Shown here: positions 16,816 through 26,729 of the stretch, in pieces | Position numbering within the stretch: the stretch's first letter is position 1 | Layout of the letters: every line of letters begins with the position of its first letter | Assembly: GCF_003731635.1 (NCBI RefSeq) | Contig: NZ_RCUA01000070.1 | Coordinates: 62,001-126,000 of the forward strand | Origin: Marisediminitalea oceani | Lineage (GTDB): Bacteria; Pseudomonadota; Gammaproteobacteria; Enterobacterales; Alteromonadaceae | DNA: 64,000 nucleotides | Direction of reading: 5' to 3' | The notes under the pieces: generated by a model | What the model saw: only the letters and a program-made list of their open reading frames with translations | The model's database searches: none | What the model was told of the DNA's origin: nothing | Made by a program: the position numbers and the translations under genes

Positions 16816-18405
16816 TTACAAATTTACTATTCGCTCACACACCCTGGTCGGCAGCATCTCATCTCTAAGGTGTTGCAGTTGAGGTGCATCTGCCGCTGCA
16901 TCCTTCTGCTCCCGGGACAGTAACGATACCGCGATGTTAACCGCCTGGTTGGAATTTTGCGACTTAAACACCTGATCTTTAAAGCCAAACTTTGTCATTA
17001 CTCGTTTGGTATCGCCAACATCGGTAGCCACTGCCTGACAGCCGTACAATAAAGCTTCAACCAGCGCATTGGGGTAACCTTCTACCACCGATGTCTGGAT
17101 AAACAGATCAGCATAATGAAAATATTCATGCACATTAGACACATTACCTGGCAGCATCACCCTATCCGAGAGCCCCAAGCTACGAATACGCTCCTCAACT
17201 TCTTCGCGCATATCTCCATCGCCCAGCAGAATGGCTTTTGCGTCAGGAATAGCCTGTATGATGCCTTGGATAATATCGATATATAACAAAGGATTTTTCA
17301 CCTCGGTAAGTCGCATGGCAGCACAAATCAACGGGCCGCGCTTATAACTGACTAGCAGATGCTCTACGCTCTCATCCTGACCTACCGGGTGAAGCTCGCA
17401 GGCATTATCGATCACCGGCAAAGGCGCATTCAGCGACAACCACTGCTGATAATATGCCGATGCTGCCCCGGCGTTAGCATACAGTGTGACCGCCGGGTGA
17501 CTCAGAACCCTCTGATACAACCGGGATATATCATTAAGTGTCAGATAATGCGGCAGCGTATGGTAAATGTCCGGCTTCGCGCTGCGAACAGACAATACAA
17601 TTTTTGGCACATCGGTAATACACGCCGCCAATCCGGCGAAGATATTGGTTTGATCCATAAAAGAAATCAGTTTCGATGGTCGGATCTGACCAAGCAAATG
17701 ACAAAGCCTTTCCAGTAAATAAAACTCTTTAGCCATTAATAGCGGAGCGATTTCATTAGCCACTGATTGGGGTGAAAAGTCAGCCGTTGAATCCACCGTT
17801 TCGCGAACAGTCGCTACAGATTGATGGCGGATTCCCATAGCAATCAATTCGTCCAGCCAGTCTGATGGCCGCGACGGCGTCCAGGTGATCAGGTGGACAC
17901 GATAGCCTAGTTGCACAAACCCCTTTGCAACTAAATACATTTGTCGCTCGGCACCGCCAAAAGACAGACTCGGTATACACAAACACACACAATCCGGTGC
18001 AGCTAGATCATCGCCTGTCGTGTTCGGCGCAAAGGTAAAATCGGGAATACTAACTGATGAGAGTAATTGTTGGACAGGTTTATCCAGATAACAAAAGGTA
18101 TAATCTCCCAGAGCCTCAATTTGTTTCGAAATCGCCACACCAAACTGACGAATATCCGCCACTACAATGATAATCACTTCGTTACTGTTGTACTCTTTAA
18201 GCACCGTTGGGGAGTACACATTCAGGCCATAGCGCAGTCCCGTGCTTTCTGCACTTTCATCCTGCAACTGACCGTCAATAATGCCGGCAAAAATGAAACC
18301 ATATTGTTGTATCACGTAGGGCAAGATAGCAGCCACGCCCCAGGCAAAAACCCTTTTTTGAGAATGAAGAGCCTCCTGAAACAATTGTGGGGTTAACGCA
18401 TTCAT
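16816..18405 (-). CDS. GT4 glycosyltransferase with N-terminal Rossmann module
   Basis: 529 residues. Residues ~15-110 are a Rossmann module (KRVFAWGVAAILPYVIQQY, GIIDGQLQD, VIIIVVADIRQFG). From ~135 it is a GT-B family 4 enzyme: CIPSLSFGGAERQMYLVAKG, then PLICAAMRLTEVKNPLLYID, ILLGDGDMREEVEERI and SVVEGYPNALVEALLYGC, which holds the E-x7-E motif of retaining GT4 enzymes. The donor is a nucleotide sugar. The gene follows the other GT4 by 54 bases. It probably extends the flagellar or surface glycan (inference). Confidence 0.85.
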   Translation of the reverse strand: MNALTPQLFQEALHSQKRVFAWGVAAILPYVIQQYGFIFAGIIDGQLQDESAESTGLRYGLNVYSPTVLKEYNSNEVIIIVVADIRQFGVAISKQIEALGDYTFCYLDKPVQQLLSSVSIPDFTFAPNTTGDDLAAPDCVCLCIPSLSFGGAERQMYLVAKGFVQLGYRVHLITWTPSRPSDWLDELIAMGIRHQSVATVRETVDSTADFSPQSVANEIAPLLMAKEFYLLERLCHLLGQIRPSKLISFMDQTNIFAGLAACITDVPKIVLSVRSAKPDIYHTLPHYLTLNDISRLYQRVLSHPAVTLYANAGAASAYYQQWLSLNAPLPVIDNACELHPVGQDESVEHLLVSYKRGPLICAAMRLTEVKNPLLYIDIIQGIIQAIPDAKAILLGDGDMREEVEERIRSLGLSDRVMLPGNVSNVHEYFHYADLFIQTSVVEGYPNALVEALLYGCQAVATDVGDTKRVMTKFGFKDQVFKSQNSNQAVNIAVSLLSREQKDAAADAPQLQHLRDEMLPTRVCERIVNL

Positions 18406-18459
18406 AATTTGTTTGTGTTGTTATTATCAGTCGTAGGGATATCGCCCGGTTCACCGCAC

Positions 18460-19692
18460 TTATCTGGCCAGTGACACATATAGCTTTTCATATTCTTCCA
18501 CCATGCGCTGCAAAGAGAAAAACGGATCGGCAGCGTTTTTTTGTGTTTGGCTGGCATAGTGTTCAATGTCTGCCACTAACACCGCCTGCTGCGACGGCGC
18601 TACAAATCGATGCCGCTCACTTACCGGAACACATTCCTTTACCCCGCCAATATCAAAACCGAATACCGGCAAACCGGTACTAGCGGCCTCTATCACCCCT
18701 AAAGGCTGATTCTCAGCCTCGGCACAGTACAACAGCATGTCGGCAGCATTGAGATACTCGTTCATCAGACAGGCATCCTCAACAAACCCGGTGCTAATAT
18801 AATTAAACGCCTTAAGATGATGCCGCGCGGTATCATCAATACGCCCTATCACCAGTAAAGTGAAAACTACCTGACGCTGTTTCAGAGCTTTAAGTACACT
18901 TAAATTATTATAGAAACCTTTGAAAACATTACGGGAACTATTCGCAGTAATGGCAATAACAAACGCCTGTTCATCGATAGCTAATGACGCTCTCGCCCTG
19001 TTTTTCGGCATCGGATAAAACACAAGCTGATCAATACCATTGGAAATTACCTTTACCTTTATGGCTACCTTTTGGTTAATCATCTTTTTTAACCACTCAG
19101 AAGGGGAAACCACGGTCAGGTTGCTGGCATGGCGCAGCACAAATAACTTTATCTTGTACAAGAAGCGGGTAAAATCAAATTTGCTCTGCAACGGCCAGGT
19201 CCCTATCTGGGGACAAGGCCCACACTCGCTGCTAAAGCGCTCACAGCCCAGCGGATGAATGCAGCCCGCCGTAACCACCGAGCAATCGTGAGCGGTCCAG
19301 ACTACAGGTTTAAAAAAACTCAAAATTAACAGGGTAAAAGGCGAGATTGACCCGGAGATATCGTGAAAATGAAACACGTCAGTTTGACGAAACTCCTTTT
19401 TAAGCAGCAGCCGGGGCAACTCCATTGGCAGGATTTCCGGGAATCCGAGAGTTCGTAAATGCCAATGTATCTTCTTGATCAACTTTTCAAACCGACCGTA
19501 CAGCGGGCGGTTGATTTGGTTGAATCCCTGCCGGGAACTGCGGGATAAATGAATGACCGTATGTCCTTCAGCAGTCAGGTTTTGCGCCAGTTGTTCGGCA
19601 ATTTTACTGGCGCCACCGCCATAACGATCGGCTTTACTAAGCAGACAAATACGCAGCTTAACAGGCCTGATGTCACTCATCGGTTTGCTCAT
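18460..19692 (-). CDS. GT4-like glycosyltransferase
   Basis: 410 residues. The N-terminal lobe opens with CLLSKADRYGGGASKIAEQL, an acceptor-side loop of GT-B enzymes, followed by TDVFHFHDISGSISPFTLL and VVWTAHDCSVVTAGC. The C-terminal lobe has LVIGRIDDTARHHL and the E-x7-E stretch EAENQPLGVIEAASTGLPV. A short cysteine-bearing insert (HPLGCERFSSECGPCPQIG) matches the DCS/WbcN-type group of GT4 proteins that act in O-antigen-like clusters. It overlaps the Maf-like gene by 20 bases. Confidence 0.85.
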   Translation of the reverse strand: MSKPMSDIRPVKLRICLLSKADRYGGGASKIAEQLAQNLTAEGHTVIHLSRSSRQGFNQINRPLYGRFEKLIKKIHWHLRTLGFPEILPMELPRLLLKKEFRQTDVFHFHDISGSISPFTLLILSFFKPVVWTAHDCSVVTAGCIHPLGCERFSSECGPCPQIGTWPLQSKFDFTRFLYKIKLFVLRHASNLTVVSPSEWLKKMINQKVAIKVKVISNGIDQLVFYPMPKNRARASLAIDEQAFVIAITANSSRNVFKGFYNNLSVLKALKQRQVVFTLLVIGRIDDTARHHLKAFNYISTGFVEDACLMNEYLNAADMLLYCAEAENQPLGVIEAASTGLPVFGFDIGGVKECVPVSERHRFVAPSQQAVLVADIEHYASQTQKNAADPFFSLQRMVEEYEKLYVSLAR

Positions 19693-22600
19693 TATAGGTC
19701 AAGAACATTTTCTTCCAGGCCTGCCATTTCGCGTCGGTGAGTATTCCTTTAGTCAGGAAATCAGGATACCTATAATGCCTGGTTATTCGTGCCCGCACGC
19801 CTAAATTAAGGATACGTTCAGAGGAACGCAGAAAACGATTGGCAACCCCCACGGTTCGCACGTTATCAAAAACGAAGCTGTCTGAGTTTATGAAGCGCTC
19901 AACGAATGCCTCCTCTAGCGGCACCGATGCATCTTCTTTCAATTCGTACTTATGGAAAACATAGTCGAAGGCCTGTAATTGGTGCAGGTAGTCAAGAATT
20001 ACCCAAACCCTGGCATGATGCTGACTTTGGATAAAACCCGCCCCGGTGAACACATTGCCCGGCGAAAACAATACACATGCCTTACCCTTCGCAGCTGAAA
20101 CTAACTCTTCATTATTGATATCCTGGGTAATAATCAATGCGCCCTGATTAAACTGGTAACGCTGGAGAAGGGTCTGCCAGTCAAACTGAGCTGACCTTAT
20201 ATAAATCAACACAGGGGAATCGCAAACTTCGCTGGCTGCAGGGATGACTTCCTGACCAAACCCTACATCCACACTAAGCCCCTCAAACTCAGATTCACAG
20301 ATCCGTTGCATCACGCTGGCAAAATCATTGCTGTCGGTGAGTAACTTAACATTACAATTTTTGATCTTATGGCGGGCGTAATCTTTAAATCCCCGGTCTG
20401 CCAGAGAGTGGGTGCAGTCAAAAGCGCCTTTATCAGTGGTGATGGCAAAGAGCATATCGTCGAACGTCGACGACCAGTGTTGCCGTGCTTCTTCGCACAC
20501 TTCAAGCACTTTTTCCTCACCACCGGCAATATTCAACAAGCGTGTAAACAGCGCATTGATGAAATTAACCGTCCCATATAAATAGTAAAATAATAAACTC
20601 TTGCCATGCTTGTAAGAGGCGAATAACAGCACTTTTTGCTGTTCAATCAGAAACTCAATTTCGGCTATCGAGGTAAACGGCTTTTGGATGTAAGAGCGAA
20701 ACACACCGAGCTCATGCTTAAGGGTTTCGTCACTGTATTTATTATCAAGTTTGCGCCTGAAGTCCGCGTAATCAATTGGCGCAAATGCTTGGGTTTTCAC
20801 TTCCTTAAGGGCCTGTTCCTTATCCTGGGATGTGGTTGTAATAAGGATATTTTCAGCCTGTAACGCGTTAGTACCGCTGATTTTTGCACCATCGGACGTG
20901 TTGTAGCAATCGACCTTGTGCTGCGCCAGCGACTGCTCGAGCATGACCTTGGCTACTTTAAACTCGTACTTGGTGAACACCCGGGACGAAAAGTTACCTT
21001 CCACCATTATTGAGGTATTGTTCTTATCTGCGTAATCGTAATATTCTTCGCCATCACCATCATAGTAACCTGATGCTGAGGAGTGGTGTTTTTTCTGTTC
21101 TTTGAAGCCTAAATCAACACCAAACAAATACACCTGATCAAAACCCAGGCTCAGGATAAGGTTGAGCGAAAAGTTCGACACAGTAGGAAAGGCAAATTTT
21201 AACGACTCGAACTCGCTGCGATTTAACACTTCCAGGGTGGATGTAGTGGACGACTCGCCGTCTTTAAAGGCCAGATAGCTGTTACGGTAAAGCTCCACGG
21301 TATCGGGGTGAATACCGTTACAGGAAAGCAGGTCAATCTGCTTTAGGTAATCATAATCAGCTACCGATGCGGCCCAGTCGAAGCTTGAGCGGTTTTGTTC
21401 AATCTCTGAATGAAAGTCCGGCGTAATTCCATAGCGATTGAGTGACTGCAGTGACGTACCACAAGAAATCAGTATCGCTTTGTCCTGCCATTCTTTTATA
21501 AATTCAATAGCATCATCCAGCGACGGGCCATTACCAATCAGAAAAACCGGTACATCTTTGGATTGCTGAGATAAATAGCCGGCGGGTTTCCCCTTCAGAA
21601 AAGACTGCTGACTTTTAATCACACTGTGGGTTTGATTGATACCATAATAAGCGTGATCAAAGTACTCCCCCATGGCGATAACAGTTTGCAACTGTTCACG
21701 TAGTTGAGCCACCGCAGAGTTAAGTAATGAATTATAGTAGGTCTGGTAGAAAAAGGTATTGGCCAGAATATACGGACCAATGGAATAAAAACGGTTTAAC
21801 AAATCGCGGAACAGGTTACTGCCGTCATCACCGATATTCAGGTACAGGCGACCACCGTCTTTATCTATTTTGGTTAAGATGGCGTGCCAGTCAATTGCGA
21901 ACAACGAGCTGTAAAAAAAGTCACGGTTTGGCTCACATATAAATAAATTACCGATAGTGTGATTCTCACACAGCGTCTCGAGCTGATAGCCTGCGCCAAG
22001 ACCAAACATAATCAGTGATTTCACTTCCTCCGGTAAACGCAACTTCGACTCTTCGGCTTTCAGAAGCTCCTCGGTTTCCTGCACCAGTTGGTAGTGTCGA
22101 TAATGCTTTAACTTTGTCCCGGCATAACCCAGCACTACACCGTCCTTAGCCGGTGCTTCGCAAAATCCCCGATAGCTTGCCCGACATTCCTCTTTCGCCT
22201 CTTGACCATACCAGGTGGTTAGATCGTCGCGCTTGGCAATATTGACGGCTTGTTCATTATTCCTTTCAACTACCGGCAGCCAGGAGCCCGGCTGATAATC
22301 TTTAAACTCCTGGTAAATATCCGGAAAGTACGCTTTAAAAGCCGCCATATTAGACTGATAAAGGGTGTTTTCTGGCGTTACCGACTGATAGCTGAGTATA
22401 TCAGCGGGTAAACTCCAGGCCGGCAAATACTCGTTAGCCTTTTCTTCGGTATTAACGGGCAAACCATTTTTTTTGAGCTGAGACCAGCAATATTGACGCA
22501 ACCCGCTCTCTACAGAGCGAAAAACCGGATGGTTGTAGTGCCGGTACAAATAAAAGCCGTCTACCTCAACTGCCTGACGGAGTTCTTCCATGTCTTCAAT

Positions 22601-23236
22601 CAGGTTACGGCCGTCCATACCGTACTGTATATAAATACCGGTGCCTTTTTGATTGGCCAGGGTAAAGATATGTGACCAGTCACATAGTGTCACTGAATTT
22701 TTAAAATACGCCTCTTCGGGCTCGTATATCACCAGATGTTTTATGTCGTAGTCGTTAAGAAGCGTTTCGATATGCCAGCCGATCCCAACCCCAAGTACCA
22801 CCATTACGTCAAAACCGTCTGGCAATGGCACAGCCGAGGCTTTTTGTTGATAGACTGGAAGTTCGGTTAATGTTTGCGGCTGCTCGCTATCAGAATTTTC
22901 GCACAGGGGGTGTGGCTCAGAGGCTGAAAAGTCTACATACAATGGGTGATGACAAAACAGTTCAAGGTGTCTTGCTACTTCCTTAACAGGCTCTAATCCA
23001 TAGAGTGTGCGCCCGGTGCCCAAATCGACTAAATTTATGTCACCTTGCTTATTACTGAAGACCGATACGTAGCCTTTATCTTCAGTAGTAACGACATTCA
23101 TCATCGACGGCATGCTCTGGGCGAAAGCATAAACATTTTTTTTATGTGTTTTGGCAATATGTCGCGCTAACTCACCGTCTAATAAAAGCTGCCTGTCTTC
23201 ATCCGAATCCAAATGTAGCTTAATATTTTTTAACAT
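19673..23236 (-). CDS. giant Maf/DUF115-type motility accessory factor, candidate flagellin nonulosonate transferase
   Basis: 1187 residues, longer than the usual 600-700-residue Maf protein. The MAF_flag10/DUF115 domain starts near residue 563 with VFLIGNGPSLDDAIEFI, then SCGTSLQSLNRYGITPDFHS and VYLFGVDLGF, which resemble sialyltransferase-like motifs. Before it lies a duplicated alpha/beta unit: residues ~146-200 (VVLGVGIGWHIETLL, VIYEPEEAYF) and ~408-455 (IMFGLGAGYQLETLC, FICEPNRDFF). Maf proteins add pseudaminic or legionaminic acid to Ser/Thr of flagellin in the cytoplasm, and the full pse pathway is 10 kb away on the same strand. This is the best candidate for the flagellin O-glycosyltransferase of the island. 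It is 34 bases from the HAD gene. Confidence 0.8.
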   Translation of the reverse strand: MLKNIKLHLDSDEDRQLLLDGELARHIAKTHKKNVYAFAQSMPSMMNVVTTEDKGYVSVFSNKQGDINLVDLGTGRTLYGLEPVKEVARHLELFCHHPLYVDFSASEPHPLCENSDSEQPQTLTELPVYQQKASAVPLPDGFDVMVVLGVGIGWHIETLLNDYDIKHLVIYEPEEAYFKNSVTLCDWSHIFTLANQKGTGIYIQYGMDGRNLIEDMEELRQAVEVDGFYLYRHYNHPVFRSVESGLRQYCWSQLKKNGLPVNTEEKANEYLPAWSLPADILSYQSVTPENTLYQSNMAAFKAYFPDIYQEFKDYQPGSWLPVVERNNEQAVNIAKRDDLTTWYGQEAKEECRASYRGFCEAPAKDGVVLGYAGTKLKHYRHYQLVQETEELLKAEESKLRLPEEVKSLIMFGLGAGYQLETLCENHTIGNLFICEPNRDFFYSSLFAIDWHAILTKIDKDGGRLYLNIGDDGSNLFRDLLNRFYSIGPYILANTFFYQTYYNSLLNSAVAQLREQLQTVIAMGEYFDHAYYGINQTHSVIKSQQSFLKGKPAGYLSQQSKDVPVFLIGNGPSLDDAIEFIKEWQDKAILISCGTSLQSLNRYGITPDFHSEIEQNRSSFDWAASVADYDYLKQIDLLSCNGIHPDTVELYRNSYLAFKDGESSTTSTLEVLNRSEFESLKFAFPTVSNFSLNLILSLGFDQVYLFGVDLGFKEQKKHHSSASGYYDGDGEEYYDYADKNNTSIMVEGNFSSRVFTKYEFKVAKVMLEQSLAQHKVDCYNTSDGAKISGTNALQAENILITTTSQDKEQALKEVKTQAFAPIDYADFRRKLDNKYSDETLKHELGVFRSYIQKPFTSIAEIEFLIEQQKVLLFASYKHGKSLLFYYLYGTVNFINALFTRLLNIAGGEEKVLEVCEEARQHWSSTFDDMLFAITTDKGAFDCTHSLADRGFKDYARHKIKNCNVKLLTDSNDFASVMQRICESEFEGLSVDVGFGQEVIPAASEVCDSPVLIYIRSAQFDWQTLLQRYQFNQGALIITQDINNEELVSAAKGKACVLFSPGNVFTGAGFIQSQHHARVWVILDYLHQLQAFDYVFHKYELKEDASVPLEEAFVERFINSDSFVFDNVRTVGVANRFLRSSERILNLGVRARITRHYRYPDFLTKGILTDAKWQAWKKMFLTYNEQTDE

Positions 23237-23270
23237 GTATATTTATCCGGCATTCAAAGTAATTGAAAAA

Positions 23271-25565
23271 TCAGACGCTTATAATCTGAACTTGCTGTGC
23301 TATCCCTAACTCTCTGGCTACGGAAGTAATATTTTTAACTATCTCTTGTTTAAACGCATAAGAGGTAACGACTATTTTGCGGCTACCTTTATTCAGCGCC
23401 TGAGCAAGGCTTTCTACTTCGACGCCTTTTAGGCGATATGGCCCGTTGACGTCTGCTTTTCGATCAATCAATCGCTCAATAACAAAACCATTTGAGGCAG
23501 TCAGTTCATTAAACTGTTCAAAGAAAACACCAGCCCCATACAAGGTGAATTGCTGCCAGCCCCGCTCTTCTATCAGCTCAATCAGATTGAGAATATTAAG
23601 ATAACTATCATTTAGCAGCAGACCTTCCCGGCGATACAGAAAATCTTCATCGATGACACTGCAAATCGCCTGAGGCCAGTGCAGGCGGCCTATCTGCCAC
23701 TGCTCGTGTTCATGTAAGCTTTCTATCACCTGCTGTGTGCCCAACCGCTTAACTTCGGCGATTTGCGACTCTGCAATCACCGGATACGTTTTATCTGCGC
23801 CAAAATTATCCTGATGAAACAACTGAGTATACACAATGCTTTCATTGTAAGTAGGCAATCGCACATAGCGCGCCAGCATCGCTATTGCCTGATCAGCATT
23901 CACTGTCTCAAAGCCATAACGGTTGAAGCAATCAAAAAAGGTCTCTATTCCAGCGTAAAAGCTGTCAACAATAGAGGTATTTTCCGGGGTCGACTCGCCA
24001 AGAACCGGTTTGGCCTGCTCATCGTACCCCAGAGTGGTGCCCACATCGCCCAATAAAAAACTCTCTATACATTCAGGCGAGCGCCAGAGCATACGTCTGA
24101 GATTAAACTTATCATTGTGGGCACCGATGAAGCTCTCATACAGGGTACCCAGTCGCTGATAAATACGATTGGTAGAATAAAACAGCAAATTGGTTCTGGC
24201 CCGCTCACCAAGGGCCAGCTCAAGGTGACTCTGGATAGTACCGCCGTTACCCAGGTCAACAGTAATGCACTGCGATAACGGGGAGTCGACCTCGTTGTGG
24301 AAATACTCTGCGAAGCGGCGTTTTTCTGCCTCAATACGCTGCTGAACAGCCTGTTTTGACTTTTCGGCCTGCTGATAAAGTAAACTGAGGATGTTTTTGC
24401 CATTATGAAAAACACTATCGGAGTTTTTAAACTCCAGCGCTGAAAACTGTTGCAAAATGTCATCCTTCTCCAGCATAAAATCAGCGTAAAAATTAGCGAT
24501 GGTATAACCCCTGCGCTTGATAAAAATATCCATCAGGCCGCTAAACCAGTCATCATCCTCAATATTCACTGCGGGCCAGAACGTAGACTTGCGTGACACA
24601 TATAACCTGATAATCCGCAAACCACAGAGGCCTCGCTGTGCGAGCCGCTTTTCTATGAGGGGTGCAAAAACCTCTCCCTCGCGCATCAGACACAGCACAT
24701 TACTGGCCTTGCTGGCCATGCTTCTATTGATAACCCAATCGCAAAAACTTAATAATGCCGGCCCCCAGGTGAAGCCTGAGAGCTCGAACGCGCTGGGCAT
24801 AACCTCTGCAGGTTTGTGGGTTGAGGCCAGAAAGCGAACGGCATTAAAATCACATTGCGCTGAATACAGTTTACGTTCAGTATCAAGGATCCGCTTACTA
24901 TCGAGTAATGGGCCAACACGCACTGTCTCTATACCAAACAGGTTGGCATTTTTGATATCTGCTATGGCGTTATCACCCACGTGCAGCCAGGATTCAAAAG
25001 GTTGGTCTGCCAGCTCAGCGACACGTTTAAACAAACCGCCCGAAGCTTTATTTACTTTATGTTCTGATGACACATAAAGTGGGATCGCCTGTAAAGCCGG
25101 TTCGTCATGAAAAAAGCAGTCGCGGATCTGCTTAGCCGATAAATACATATCGGAAATAAAGACCACTTTGACACCCGGCGTGTTTTGCAGCTTTAAAATA
25201 AGCGATTTAAGTGTATCGTCAAGAAAACCGTAACGGGCTTCTGTTGCCAGCTCAGCGTTTAACAGCAGGCATTGATCTGCTCCACCCATCGGTAAATGAC
25301 CGATGATTTGCTCCAGGGTAACCTCTCGATGCTCTGTTTTATTTTTCAGCTCGCGTTCAGCATAATGCCGTAGCTCCTCGTACTCAGACGGCATCATGTG
25401 TACAGTTAGTTGCTCGGCCACTGCAGCAAAGGCTTCAGCAAATATGCGCGTTGGCCGGGCTACTTTGCGAAACACCAGGGTATCGAACAAATCGAAGGAC
25501 ACCATGCGAATATCACGCTGAGTCAGGCTCTGCTCAATGGCATGCGTCAACTGGCTCATAAGCAT
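23271..25565 (-). CDS. HAD-superfamily protein (COG5610-like) with C-terminal Rossmann module
   Basis: 764 residues. The HAD domain is N-terminal: D25 and D28 in SFDLFDTLVFRKV, motif II in VVFISDMYLSAKQI, and the acidic motif in HVGDNAIADIKNANLFG. The middle ~430 residues are unrecognised. Residues 675-764 are a PglD-type Rossmann module (LYGAGVFFEQF, RLIDRKADVNG, GVEVESLAQAL, IVVTSYAFKQ). Large HAD proteins of this type are common in surface-glycan clusters, and their reaction is generally unproven; a phosphatase or phosphotransfer role is likely. It overlaps the LicD-like gene by 10 bases. Confidence 0.75.
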   Translation of the reverse strand: MLMSQLTHAIEQSLTQRDIRMVSFDLFDTLVFRKVARPTRIFAEAFAAVAEQLTVHMMPSEYEELRHYAERELKNKTEHREVTLEQIIGHLPMGGADQCLLLNAELATEARYGFLDDTLKSLILKLQNTPGVKVVFISDMYLSAKQIRDCFFHDEPALQAIPLYVSSEHKVNKASGGLFKRVAELADQPFESWLHVGDNAIADIKNANLFGIETVRVGPLLDSKRILDTERKLYSAQCDFNAVRFLASTHKPAEVMPSAFELSGFTWGPALLSFCDWVINRSMASKASNVLCLMREGEVFAPLIEKRLAQRGLCGLRIIRLYVSRKSTFWPAVNIEDDDWFSGLMDIFIKRRGYTIANFYADFMLEKDDILQQFSALEFKNSDSVFHNGKNILSLLYQQAEKSKQAVQQRIEAEKRRFAEYFHNEVDSPLSQCITVDLGNGGTIQSHLELALGERARTNLLFYSTNRIYQRLGTLYESFIGAHNDKFNLRRMLWRSPECIESFLLGDVGTTLGYDEQAKPVLGESTPENTSIVDSFYAGIETFFDCFNRYGFETVNADQAIAMLARYVRLPTYNESIVYTQLFHQDNFGADKTYPVIAESQIAEVKRLGTQQVIESLHEHEQWQIGRLHWPQAICSVIDEDFLYRREGLLLNDSYLNILNLIELIEERGWQQFTLYGAGVFFEQFNELTASNGFVIERLIDRKADVNGPYRLKGVEVESLAQALNKGSRKIVVTSYAFKQEIVKNITSVARELGIAQQVQIISV

Positions 25566-26653
25566 ATATCATCCCTGGACTCAAAATGTGAGAGCAACAA
25601 TGCCATTGTTTCAGCATTAGCTACGAGCGTGGGGTTATCCACTGCCCCGTTCCAGCTTTTAACCGGCGTTTGCCAGTCGCCGTAATGCTCCTGCAGAAAA
25701 ATTTCAGGTTGTACAGGGAAACACAGCGGTCCGGCTGTAGTTTGTCTTACCTCAGTGGGTAAAAACCCGGCGGTACTTATCACATTAGCATTTGGCTCAA
25801 ACCAGTAGGTTTTCTCGCCCACCTGATAGTGAATGATATAGTCCACCATCACGCCACCTTTGAAGGCCTGTAAAAATGCCGGTAAGCGGCCCTGGCTGAA
25901 TTTAGCCGGTGCCGGTGATGCCCACGTATTGCCGTAGCGAGCCTGAAGGAAAGCTTCGGTTTGTGCCGGTACAAAAAACTTCAGTTCGCCAACCAGAAGC
26001 TCTTCGGGAGCCGCCAGTACATTGGCGTCCAGCCTGTGTTCGCAATTAAGATCGCGCCACATTCCCTTACCTTCTGCAAACGCGAAGTTAAACAGATTCA
26101 CACGCCAGCCGGACTGCTCAACGGTTAACCCTTTGCCCTGCTCACCTTCACTGCTGACATACCATGAATCCACCTCCCCGAGGGCGGCGCCAAGGGCTAC
26201 CAGCTCACTGTCGCTCATCGGCGGGATCAATAGCGATAAGGTATCAATTTCAGGATTCAGTTGCCCATCACGATATAGTGAAAGTAAAGTACCGGTGGTC
26301 AGCACATAGTCGATGTGCTGCTCTTCGAGACTTTGGGTAATGGCATGCAAAACTGCCAGGCCTTGTTGTAATGCCTGACTATCACGCGCGCCTACGAAAT
26401 GTTTGCGGCATTCAAAACCAGCGGCTCTGAGCGCAGGTTCGAGCTCCCACACATTCTCAATCTGATGCTGATATACACCAAAATCGATATCTTTATCCCA
26501 AGGCAGAAAATCATTATCCCGCACCATGCCGAGCAAAGAGCCGCCAATCAGAATAGCTTCTATGCCGGCTTCATCCGACACTGCCAGTGCATCCCGGCAC
26601 ACCTGATGCACATTGGCATACTCCGAATAGATTTTATTAAGTGAATATTGCAT
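25556..26653 (-). CDS. LicD-family phosphotransferase-like protein
   Basis: 365 residues from the ATG at 26653. A longer start at 26677 would lie only about 5 bases after the predicted sigma28 transcription start. The N-terminal motif GGSLLGMVRDNDFLPWDKDI followed by DFG matches the LicD/fukutin nucleotidyltransferase fold (GG...PWDxDxD). A second, weaker copy appears from residue ~120 (TTGTLLSLYRDGQLNPEIDT), so the protein looks like a duplicated LicD fold with a degenerate second half. LicD proteins transfer phosphocholine or similar groups from CDP carriers to glycans. The neighbours are a phosphoglycerol-transferase-like enzyme and a HAD protein, so a phospho-decoration is plausible (inference). 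Confidence 0.75.
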   Translation of the reverse strand: MQYSLNKIYSEYANVHQVCRDALAVSDEAGIEAILIGGSLLGMVRDNDFLPWDKDIDFGVYQHQIENVWELEPALRAAGFECRKHFVGARDSQALQQGLAVLHAITQSLEEQHIDYVLTTGTLLSLYRDGQLNPEIDTLSLLIPPMSDSELVALGAALGEVDSWYVSSEGEQGKGLTVEQSGWRVNLFNFAFAEGKGMWRDLNCEHRLDANVLAAPEELLVGELKFFVPAQTEAFLQARYGNTWASPAPAKFSQGRLPAFLQAFKGGVMVDYIIHYQVGEKTYWFEPNANVISTAGFLPTEVRQTTAGPLCFPVQPEIFLQEHYGDWQTPVKSWNGAVDNPTLVANAETMALLLSHFESRDDICL

Positions 26654-26688
26654 TGTTATCTGTCGGTTACCGCGCATTTATTTATATT

Positions 26689-26715
26689 TTATCGGTTCAG
26701 CCTGGGAAAACATTA
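26689..26715 (-). promoter_or_regulatory. candidate sigma28 (FliA) promoter, strong match
   Basis: On the minus strand TAATGTTT, 11 bases, ACCGATAA; 14 of 16 matches to TAAAGTTT-N11-GCCGATAA with exact spacing, as good as the best flagellin promoter in this window. It lies between the sulfatase-fold gene and the LicD-like gene and would drive LicD, HAD, Maf and the two GT4 genes. Confidence 0.7.
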
Positions 26716-26729
26716 ATGCAGGCGACGGT

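Noticed and set aside
24517..25077. A 186-codon plus-strand frame antisense to the HAD gene
   Set aside because: Ser/Arg/Leu-rich composition typical of an antisense shadow; the HAD motifs on the other strand are clear.
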